Program-made: the position numbers and the translations under genes
From: Platycnemis pennipes
Lineage: Eukaryota; Arthropoda; Insecta; Odonata; Platycnemididae
Assembly (NCBI GenBank): GCA_933228895.1
Contig: OW121852.1
Span: 127,343,544-127,407,543 of the forward strand
Direction of reading: 5' to 3'
DNA: 64,000 nucleotides
Part shown: one piece after another, positions 23,101 to 35,100 of the stretch
Layout: every line of letters starts with the position of its first letter
How positions within the stretch are numbered: the stretch's first letter is position 1
Notes under the pieces: model-generated
Seen by the model: only the letters and a program-made list of their open reading frames with translations
Databases searched by the model: none
Told to the model about the DNA's origin: nothing

Positions 23101-26100
23101 AAATATGGTGCAGTAATAGGCATTTAAAAAATAAATTTTAAAAGACCTCCCCTTCCAGTAGTTATATGCTCCAGTAGCATTTTACCTGTGTCATTTATCT
23201 ATATGCATGAGAAATTTACTGGCATTAATAATTAGCCTTCGGGTTGCATCACTGAGGGAGTGATATTCTATCCATAAGATGGACTCTCTTTACCTCTCTC
23301 GTCAGTATTAATTAAGATAAATGAGTATTTTTAACAATGTGCCAGAAGTTAATATAGACCTATTTGAAAACAAGAATCAACTTTGTAATATTCCACACGT
23401 TTTTAATAACCCATCGTTTAATCGTTAATCCCAACAATGGTTTTCAGCATATCTCACATTTCACTGTGCACACACAAGTGCAATGTGATCTTTTTAACCC
23501 GAAACATCTTGTACTATCACTCAGTTTTTAAAATCCTTTTTCACGGATTTAGAACAAGCATTTTGAAAAACACTGAAGGATCACATTCAACACTTGTGAA
23601 GGTTAAGAATCTCTTCACTTCTACACAGTAAAAATTAAATTACTCCTAAGGAGCTGTGAAAACTATAATAAACTGTAATAATCTAAAATATTTAAGAATT
23701 CAGCTAAGTAGTGTGTTGGAGGAAAAGGGGTATAGCGCCATTGAAGTGAGGAGGAGAATTGCATTGGCCAAAGAAGTTTTACCTGTTGGTGAGAGCTAAT
23801 GACAGGGTTGGTTAGGGAAGCAAAGAAAAGACTGATGAAAAGTTTAATATGGAGTGCAGCACTATATGGTGAGGGAAAATGGTCTATGAGGGGAGAGGAT
23901 GAAAATAGACTTAGGATTCTTGAGTTGTGGGTACGGAGAATGGAGAAAGACAATATGAGTCGAAAGGAGGATGAACGATGGAGTGCTAGAGTTGTTAGGA
24001 GAGGAAAGAAATTTGATAGATGAAATAAAGAGGAGGCAGAAGGTTTGGATGGAAAAGGTAATAAAGGGGGATGGTGTTTTGAAAGAAGTGATTGAGGGAA
24101 GAACGTTGGGTAAGCGGGGAAGAGGGAGGAGAAGAACGGATAGCTTGGATAGAATTATGGGAGTAGAGATGGGCAACTCGGTAATAACCGCAGTACTTTT
24201 CGTAAATTACCATGATATATTTCGTAAATTACCAAAACCCCTGAAATTTACTGTAATAAATGGTTATTTTCAGAAAATTTCTTCCTCGCGAAGTTACAAT
24301 TGGAATGGGTGATATTATAAATTAAGAAGCTAAAACGATTTTGTTTACATTGTGTCCGTGATTAATTCAGAGTAAAATAACAAATGCACATTGCGCAGAA
24401 GTATGTCTTTGGAACGAAAATTTCTCATAGTGTGACAAAAGAGAGGAAAATTTCGTGTTGCTGCCAACTTCGTTATAATTTTTTTAATGAGTTATAATAG
24501 ATAAACGTCATGGTATATTTGATATGTGTCGGAATTTATATCTTAACGCTATTTGATTTTGATTTGAGTCCTCTGATAAGGATTTGCAGCTCAAAACTTA
24601 TAATTACCGGAAAATTACGGTAATTTTCAAAACTGTAATTTACCACGGTAATTTACCTCAATTGAAAATTACGGTAATTTACCCATCTCTAGATGGGAGG
24701 TATGAGAGGCTGAAGAAAAGGGAAAATTTAGGGGTTGGGGAAAGAATTTAATGCCCATTTAGGCCTACCTTCACCAATAGAAAATAATAATAAATTTATG
24801 AAAACTACTACCTATCATGTCACATTCTCTGTTTACTTTGAGGTATACTTAATGTTACTCAATGGGGTCGTTTACCATATTTTACATTTTTTTTATTGCC
24901 GAATCTGATAAGAGTTTGTAAAATGAAAAGACCCATATTTGTCCATTTTTTGATCCGACAATTATTTTCCGAGTTATAGGCGGCGAAAAACATGTTTTTA
25001 ACCCTTTCGGAAAAGTGGGCGTGGTGCAACCTCTGACGTATATCGACTTCATCTAATCACAACTGAGCCCGCAAAGCTACTTTGCCTTATCGCAATAGGG
25101 GGGACACAGCTGACTAGGCCAATGGGAGCGATTGCGACAGCATCTGTGCGAGCAGACCTTCCGAGAACCCCCCTCCACTCCCTTCCCTTCCCTGAAAAGC
25201 AGTCAAGGACGGAAGGAAAATGACATCAATGTTACCAAAGCAGCTTTTTCGGTGGGCGTAACCTTTTGCTTATTTAAATTTTTGATTTATGAGTGAATGG
25301 TTGTGGTTAGAAGATTAATTTTTTCACTAAAATTCTTTCTTTGTTTCCATCTAACGATTTCGTGTACAAAATTGCGATTTCGGTTCCGAGTAAACGCCCC
25401 CATTGTTACCTACACTCCATATGAGTATGTTCATTACAGTTTCAGTGTAGCCTTATTGACAATTACTATATAAGATGCAATATTAGGGAATGAAAGGCAA
25501 GGAGAAAAACCATCCCTTTTTCATCCATAAAACCTGCAGCTTTCCAGCTTTTTTCTCTCAGTTTTAAAAGTTTTGATGGAACCTTTAGTTGAATGTTCTG
25601 GTAGTTGGGTCCCTGAATCGAATCTCGGGGGTTGTTCAGCGCTGCAAAGGGGGAAAAGGTCTTCTTTCTCTTTTGGTGGCCCTTGTAGCAGATTTGCTGC
25701 TCTGCATTTGGATTGGTCAAAGAAGAGGCATGGATTGATTCCAGGGGTGTGTTACGGACAGGGGCAGGTCGACTCAGAGGAAATCTTGGAAGTTTGAGGA
25801 GTTATACAGATGGAGTACTTATTCAATCTTCATGTCTCCTGTATTATATTTATTGCATTGATCCAATTATGCAATTTGCTTTCCACATCAAGACAATAAT
25901 ACAAGCTCCACCCTGCTTTAGCATATCTGGCATTAGTGTACTGACTGATGTTAAATGTCAGTTATCAGGCAAATTCAACCCTCATTCTCCACATAAAAGT
26001 TTATTATTCCATTTATGAAATCATTCATCTATTTCATTAATGATGTGTCAGCATTCTTTGCCTCACCATGGAGCTGAGTTAGTGGAGTGTCTGTTTAAAT

Positions 26101-29100
26101 CCTTATTGTATTTAATATTATATCCAAGATGACATTTTTCCAATTTCACTGATATTATTTCTTTTATCTCTTGATCGACAGTGCCTCAGCCGCTGATTGA
26201 TCTCCATGTCAAGCTACTCCGTAAGGCACGGAAAAGTGTGTCAAACGAGAGGTGGGAAAGAGCCGTGGTCAAATTCTGCCACACATACTCCAGTCAAGAT
26301 GGTTGGGAAATTGAGAGGTTTGGGTACAAGAAAGCACGACTTGATGTCAAACTAAGGATCCTAAAAGTGAGTAACTTATCCTGTCCTGTGAATTTGTAGA
26401 TATCAACTATGCAAAAATTAATAAACAAATTATTTGGTGATATCTTCTTTGTCACCTGCTGTGTGAGTATTTATTTTTGTTGTAGATTCTCAATTTCATA
26501 TTGTAGAATGATGTTAGAACTTGGTAGGAACAGCTCAGAGTATCATTAGTATATTATTGGAAGTTGTGAAATTCTAGTCTTTTTATTTCCTCTTGCCTCT
26601 TCTTTTGTATACATTTCTAGTGATTATATTAATTTTTATTGATTGATGTGAGTCAGTCCAGTTTCTTTGAACTTGAACATGGAAACAAACAGGCTTAAAT
26701 GAGATACATGTGTAATTCATTCTTTTTCAATCATGATAGTAAATATAAACAATGTTGTTGAAATGGGTCTTAGATGATAACGTTAGCAAGATTGATTCAA
26801 AGTGATAGTGAAGGAAAATTTGATGGCACTGTAGTACTTGTACACATTTTAAGGATGTCTTGAGAAGATGCGTTTGAAATGGGGAAGACAAGTAGTCTGG
26901 GATGAGGGACTATGGTGGCTTTATTTTTTTTTTATCAATTTGAGTGGACGTACACCATGATTTTTATGTTTGCGTGCCTTCCAGATGTTGCTTGAAATGC
27001 AGTTTGACCTGAATGCACGCTTCAAAGTGGAAGTGAACAAACTCTCCGGGTGTGAACTGCGCACGCAACCCCTGGGCAGGGACAAACAGGGCCACACGTA
27101 CTGGTACCAGTTCTTCCCGTCATCGGTTGCAGCGGCCCTGATCGCTCCTTCCCCCGTCCCCGAGGAGAGCGAAGGGCAGGAGGGTGAGGCCCCAGATGCA
27201 GTGAATGGCGACAGGGAGGAGTCCGCCATCCCTGCTCACGTCAAGGACGACGCGGAGGCCGTCACGGCTTCCTCCTCTCCAAAACCCCCTCCCTCAAATG
27301 CGTCCTCCCTCAGTTCCAACGTGGTGCCGAAGAAACCAACGTTAGCGGACATCCTGCGGGGATCATTGGCCCCTGTTCACCTCAGGGTGTATCGGGAGGA
27401 CCTAGACGACGAGACGTGGGAGTTGGTGGCAAAGTGAGTTCCATTCCACAGGAATGCCATCGTTTATAGTGTTTAAGTTTTTGAGTTTTTAAGGGTGGCT
27501 GGAGCAATAATCATGGGTCAAGTGTACGTTGTAATTATTTTTCAAGTATTTCGAAAAAAGGCTGGTACCAAATTTCATTTGAGTCCAACTAATTATACTG
27601 TACTGCACGTGTTATTATGGAAATTGTAGAAGAATTGTATAAATTGTATTTTTTCCTTAATTAAAGCATGATATGAATTTGCAAAACAAAGGATATCATG
27701 GTTACTATTGATAGTTTTCAGCGCAGTATTCGAAATTAAGGTACAAGTTATATTGTTATATAAACAACGCCCATGAATTAGACAGGAAAACTGTCATAAA
27801 TCTTTATGTACACTATTTTTGATCCAGATACAAATGAGAAGCAAAGAAAATGGACAAAAAAGCCTTTGGCACATATGATGAAGAACAAACGTCCTGACTA
27901 CACAGCGCAACTTTACGCTTCAAGCATTGCTGGTTTTCCTACTCCAAACCGTAAATTTTTGAACCCATTATATAAAGAGCCTATTGAATGGAAAGTAACT
28001 TTTATTATTATGGTTGTTGTACATTTTGGCGATTTTTAATTTTCTACGTATTTCATTCATGTAAAACTTCGTCAGTTCATCAAGTTTCATGCAAATCTGT
28101 ATGTAAACAATAATCGCTCCTGGCACCTTATTTGCCAAAAACTTGGTTTCAAATTTGTACGTTAATGATACATTTTAAGATTTGAAAACAACATGAAATT
28201 TTCAAAATTGGCTGCAGAAATCTGACATTTTTTATTGGAAACATTTTTTGTGCAAACATTTCTGTATCAGGGTTTATAGGAACCTGGAAATCCTGGAAAA
28301 TCTGGAAAAGTCAGGGAAAATGAAAACGGCCATGGAAATCCTGGAAAAGTCAGGGAATTTAACGTGTGGTCAGGGAAAAATCGCAAAACATTCAAATTTT
28401 GGAATTTATCACCTGAAAATGCCAAGAGATCAAAAACTGTGCATAGGAGTGGAGGGCGGGGTGAAGGAGGGGATGACTGGCCTCAGGCTGGCTTTGCTGT
28501 GGAGGAGGCAGCCCTATTCTGGTTCTTTCTGGCTATAACCTGCACCATTTGGGGAAAAGATTGGCGAAAGGTGTGCGCATCTCATTTTCATTTGCTAGCG
28601 ATTTTGCGAGGAATGCTTCACTTTGTCTCTCTGGTGACAAAAAAGTTATTCTCAGTCAAATTTGATTTCACTTAGCCAAATTTGTAGTAGGATGTGAGGA
28701 AGAAAAAATCAAGATTGATTCAAAGAGCTACTTTAACATGACATCAGGTTTGAAGGAAAAGCCAGGTTAGCCCTCTTTGCATATATTTTTCTGCAATTAA
28801 AAACCTTTCTGAAGGCATATCTATGTAAGTAATCATAATTTTTATTTTTTGGACTTAAAGTTGTTGATCTCTTATTAATGAAAGTTCATATGATTAATAT
28901 GAAAATAAAGCTATAATTTTTCATAAGTTTAGACTTCTCTGCTTCCTCACTACCACTTTTATTTCTATAAATGACCGAAATCTTGAAGTTTTCAGGCGCT
29001 CAAAAGTCAGGGAAAATCACTAATAATGGTCTGGAAATACTGGAAAAGTCAGGGTAAATGAAAATGAAAACCCCTATAAACCCTGTGTATGAATTAATCT

Positions 29101-32100
29101 AAATGTGCCTGTCATAGTTACTGCTACTTGGTTGCAATCGTATCATGAATTGCGTGGAAAAACTTGTTATCGAAAGTTGTTGACCCTACTTCATAGTTAA
29201 ATTTTGTTTTGATAGTTCTGTATATCCTGGCCCATGAGAGAGACTGATTTTTTTAAGTTCCATTTTAAAAGTAAAAAAATACAACTTATATTTAAATCGT
29301 AATCTAAATTGCATCTTATGATCCTGGAAATATAATTTTCTCATCTGCATTCATCTACATCTACGCAATACCCTGCAAGCCACCCTGAGGGTTTGTGGCA
29401 GGGGGTGAAAATCACCAAACATGCACTATTGATATGCAACTAGGCTACAACATGGAAACATGTTAGACAATAGGGTCACATGCAGCTGGCTGGTTAGTAT
29501 CTACATATTAATAAAGGGATTATTGGTTGTTAATGCATGCACTACAGACTGCTGTACCATGTGTATTACCTACCTATCCTTTTGCTATGCTAAAATTTGC
29601 ATTGTTGCATTTGAAAAGATAAGACAGCCATATGTCCTTGAAGGATACTCACTTGGAGGATCTGATTAGAGCATTGGTTGACAAAAAATGATGGATTGAA
29701 TTGCAAAATGAGTATTTCAATTCTGTATTTAAATATAGTCATCATAGTTTTTGGACTAAAATTGTTATCACCAAATTTACTTAAAATTATTATACTATTT
29801 ATTTGTTTATTGGGATGTGGAAGTTTTTGAAAATCCATCTTATTCTTCTAGTGTTGTTGCAATAGTTTTGTTTCATGTAATGATTCTCAAATAGGTTGGA
29901 CCTCCAATATCCGAAAAATTACATATTCTTGTGGTGAGTCGTTGTACTAGGCCAAAGAGTTCAAGTGAGGTTCCCAGGTTTCAATTTTAAGGTGGAGTCA
30001 TCTTGTTGTTAATTGTATATCGTTTTCACTACAAACTGAGTGTGGTGAATATCTTAAGCATGGGAAAGAGAAAAAGACTTGGAGGATTGGCATAGCTTTC
30101 TTGGCATGTCACCATTACGAGTTACTCTGAGGAGGCAACTGACCTCTGAGGTCATGAGCTATGTTTTAGGATGTGTGGGCAATCTAGGAGAGGTGGTAGA
30201 TTTTTTTCAGTGCATGGACTAAGGGTGGAATGAAAAGAGTGGGCAGTTACCCTGCTGTTAATGAAGGCAATTTATCCTCCCATCTGAATAGAACTAACGC
30301 ACTGAACTTGGACTTGCTTCGGTCACCCTTAGGTGCTCCTCTAAAGTGAGGGGTGATATAATTTTGCCAGGTGGAGCTTTCATTCCTAACAAATGAAAGA
30401 GAGACTGTTTCTTTGTGAGTTCCTATGGGGTATCTACAGGTACAACCAGTTTCGGCTGTCAGACCACCATGGGGTACAAATACCAGTATTGCTTTGTTTC
30501 CCTTGCTGTTTTATTTGTTATGGAAAGGTTCCACCAATTGTAAGTACAAAGTCACTAAGTTTTACAGCAAAACCTCTTTATATCAAGATGGAAGGGACCA
30601 ATTTTTTAGTCATTTTGTAAAATAGAGGTTCATTATAAAGAGGTTTCTGCAATATGAACACTTACATTCTGCCTTACGGAACATTTTCGCAGTGATTGCT
30701 GCTGTCTCTTTAATTACTATATTTGTATATTTAAGTAAATGCAGTTATGATTTTACATAATTTTAATGTTTATAATAAAAAAACAAGGGAAATAAATCTT
30801 ACTTAAGCGCTCTTCACTGAAAATTTTTAATTTTTTTTTTTTCATATTTTCGAATTCTTTGAAGTGATATTTTCTACCTTTTTTTATGATAATAGATTCT
30901 CACATATACAGTGAAATCCCGGTTTAACGAGTGCTCATAATCCCTCGGAAATCACTCGCTAAATCGAGCGCTCGTTATATCCGATGGTGTTGAAAAAACC
31001 CACCTAATTTTCATAGTCGTTCGTATTTACAGTTTTTCTTTTGTTTCCATGGTATTTGACGAAGGTAAACAGCAAAAAATTCATTTCAGGCACAATCTGG
31101 TAGAATATCAACATATTTCATGAAAGAAACAGGACTTTTTCCATTATATAAAGTATTAATTCCCCTAGTTTCGGTGTTTTTCTTCCAGTTCTTCTATTTT
31201 CCGATCGCTGAAGAAAGCTGTAAAGTCAGCGTAACTAGTCAGAATTAAAATATTAGGTATACTGTGGAAGTTTTTGGATAATTATGCGAATATGTCCTGA
31301 CGATAATATCAGCTTTGTCAAGTTTTCGAATGTTAACCAGTACGTCCATCAGTTGGGAAAATTGGCCTGAAGGTTCACTGAAATATGGCATGTTTCGGAG
31401 GGTCGAAGATATTTTTCAAGCTTAAGCGAAGGCCAACTTACGGCTGTCTTTTTCCGACTCGATTAACTGGAGCAATATCACGATAATTCATCGGGCGCGA
31501 AAACGCTATGTTTGCAGGGTGGCGAACGTCAGGGAAAACCTGGAATTGTCAGGGAATTTTGGAAATCTGGAAAAGTCAGGGAATTCTCGGAACAGTCAGG
31601 GAGAAACTGGGATAGGAAATTCTTGTTATTTTTCTACCATTACGTTTACCGGGCAGTCTTTCCCACCCTTTATTTTACCAAAACATTTCACCACTAATGT
31701 CCGTCGCCGAAGTGCATAGAATAATCCCCGTCAATACAAGTACGATCATACGTGTAAACAAAATATTACGTGAGATTGTGTTCGATTTCCAAACCCCCTT
31801 TGCGAGACCATAAGAAGAGTTCTCCTCCCCTCCTCACCTTTCACGCTCGACATAATTATTGAATGGCCCCCTTAGCTCCCTCTCGAAGCAATTTAGTCAG
31901 GTCGGAAACCACCTCATATATGACATTCCTAAATATGACCCTGCCATTGCTAATTGCCTCCTGTTTTCGCTCGCAGTGGCGCGATTACGTTTTGTATGTT
32001 TATTCAAATATTTTTACATTTTTGCTTCCCTCTTACAATCAAGGGGTTATGACCACGTTAATCAAATCTTTATTCGCTTCTAAAACTCGTGCCATCCGAT

Positions 32101-35100
32101 TTTGATCCAGTCCAAGAACTTGGCTTTGGTTTGTATTTTTCGCGTAGCTTATTCACAGGTGCCCCGATATCTTATCGGGGCACGATAAGACGATGTTTAT
32201 CGTCACGCTGAGTTATCGTTATCGCCACCTTATGATATGCTAAAATTATCGTATCCCCATATTGAATTATCAATATCGCCCATGCTTAGACCTAACTCCT
32301 TCTCCTACTCATCTTGCTCGTCTTCTGCCCACTCCCACGGGTGACTGGGCCTAACAAAAGAAGAACGTAAAATGGGAGCGCGCAGAGCGTACTGAAGGCC
32401 TTAAATCGTTAAAGTTTGGACATAACTGGCTTTAGGTGTTGTAGATATGGCACACATCTTGTATTTTTAGTTTAATTGGCAGATAATACAAAACACAATA
32501 GTTTATTTTTGCTAAGCGGTGCATCGCCCTCGAGAGATATCTGTCGTAAAACCAAGCGTATACCGTGGAAGGAACTTTTTGGCCTCGCTATATCCGCTTT
32601 ATTTTACATGTAAAACATAGGCCTTTTGGCGGTACAAAGACAATCACTCGCTATAACGCGATTCTCGCAATAAGCCGTACTCACTATACCGGGCTTCTAC
32701 TGTATTATCATTAGATCAGACCTAAAGCATCCTGCACCTCTTTTTTGATTGTCACAGACATTCACTCCCCACCATCACCCACTTCATCCATATTAAGGTA
32801 TATTGTTAATGGGTATATTGTCTATAAGTCTCCCCTCCAATTTCTTCCTCCACTTCTCCCACCATCATTCCCTCGATTTGGAGTGCACGTGGGAAAGGCA
32901 CTCTCAAGATTTATTAAGACATCAAACTATGATTGAACGTAAATTATTTTATTTATTTCATGCCACTCTTTTGGCTAATCCTCGTACATCATATCTTCCT
33001 TGCTGCTGCCCGCCATAAATCCAGCCTTCTTAAAACGGTTCTCAATAACTTGCAACTTTAAGTAAGTGTATGTAAGGCAGCCTGTGCATGGCATGCACTA
33101 TATATCAGGAACACAGTTCTTATATCATTTTTCTCAACTAATTGCAACATGTACATCACCCAGTTGCTTCAGCAATTTTCCTTCACAATTGAAATTTTCC
33201 TTGATCAAGGGGTTGCAATTTACTGGGCTTTTTTCCCCCTCCTTGGAATGATTGGCTTCTAAATGGCATAGTTCTGTCAGGAAGTAAGTCAGAAAAAACT
33301 CCTGCCTCATCAGCATTAAAAATGTCTCGTGGTTTATACCCCACTAAAATCATCTGCAAAGTTTTTTTTCCACTCTTCTACCACTGTATCTCTTACAGTA
33401 GCTTCTTCCACACATATCTTTAATTTTTGAGATTACACTGCACTTTAAACTTTTGTAGCCATCCATTTGATTCTTGAAAATTTTCAATTCCCATGTTCAC
33501 TGCTACCTCTCTCCTCCTTGCTGTAGAATAGATCCAGATATGGGAATATTTCTGGCTCCACCTCCCATCAACCAATCAAATATGTGCTCATCTAACTTCA
33601 CTTTTCACTGCTCAAGATTTTTTATTGATAACCCTCAATGTGCTGCTTCTTCATTTTCTTTACATTTTTTTTAAATTGATATCCGGGTGGATGGTGGTAT
33701 TCTAAACATCTAAGCAACTTTTTTTTTTTGCATCCCCTCATCAATGGCTTGGAAAATTGCTAATTTAGTTTCAGTTGTTTCCATCTGCCTCTTTTTTTTA
33801 AGATTTGTCATGTCCATCGTGGGCCTAAAATTTATCATGTAATTTATGTTTGTGTGCATTTTTACAGGCAATTATTTAAAAATTGACAGAAAATTATCAA
33901 ATTAAAAATAGGTAAGCACATTCATTGTTTTATAAGGCCATCAAATAAATATATGATAATTTCAGTGCAACGCACTGACCAGTATCTTCAACTGCAATAA
34001 TGTGAATATGATAACAAATAATGTTACATATTGGGACATGGCAATAATTGTTGAGAATGTAAGAATGGTGGAGTTTCAATTCGCAGTGAAGATGCACTGA
34101 AAAATCAGACAACCGCCGCGAGGTGCAAGCTTGGGAAATAAATGCAATGTAATTTGCTAAGGGTACGGTCGCAACAATATTAGATTTCATGGAGAACTGA
34201 GGATAAAATGAAGTCAGAATAGGCTAAATTCTCCTTAAAATATCATTTGAACCCTAAAATATAATGAATCTTTGGATGCAGGTATAATAGCTGCGTCAGA
34301 TGGGTATGAAAACGTTCATCAGAGAAGTTTACCTTGGTTTGCAAGTTATATTTAGACTAGTGGTTAGTTTTACTATCATTTTTGCTAACATAATAGCTGA
34401 ATATGCTGAATATTTTACTCCTTGGAGGTACAATAGGAAGACATTTCTCCATATAATTGCATACAAATTTTGGTGGGACGTTAATGATATTACAAAAAAC
34501 GGAGGTTTACGATATGCAGAGGTTCACTAGGTAGAGGTTTTACTGTATTATTTTCATTCCAATGTTAACAAACTTTATCAGACAAAATCCTTGGGAAAGA
34601 CTTTTAGATAAAACATGATGTGCTGTAAAAACTGAGTGCAGTGGGCTCTCATTAGCCATTTTTGAAGGGACCCAAGAATATGTACGTTGGAATGATGAAA
34701 ATGTGTAAAAATAGGTTAGGCCTTTCTGAGTAAGTTAAAATCATATATGTGAGATGCATAACTTTCAGGGAAATGATATGCTTGATGTTCAGTTTCATTC
34801 TGTAAATAGAGGCTGTGTAATTGAGATCACAAAATTAGATTAAAAAATTTCAGTGCAACTAGGAGCAAAATAAAGAAACATGACTTTTTCCCCCATTACT
34901 TCGGCAACGCAAGAAAAAAATACATATGCCAGGCAGGTAGCCTACATTCACTGGGATCCGGCTGACATCGAGAGCTAGTGTCCTAAAGGAAGTTTGATCC
35001 CTATCGCATAGTAATATTTTCTTTCACTAATTGCATCGAAATTTTATCATCTTCAATTTCCAACCCTACATCTGAATACTCACTTTTGTTATACTTTTAT

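Larger units (their letters stand above)
30565..34545 (-). mobile_element. Tigger/pogo transposon carrying a nested element
   Basis: Ends CAGCAAAACCTCT (30565) and, inverted, CAGTAAAACCTCT (34545), each bordered by TA. A degraded Tigger-type transposase lies between them on the minus strand. Removing the nested 30909-32702 element leaves about 2.2 kb, a normal size for a full Tigger-type transposon. Confidence 0.65.

Noticed and set aside
23663..24213. Minus-strand ORFs opposite the LINE fragment
   Set aside because: They are reverse-strand shadows of purine-rich LINE coding sequence.
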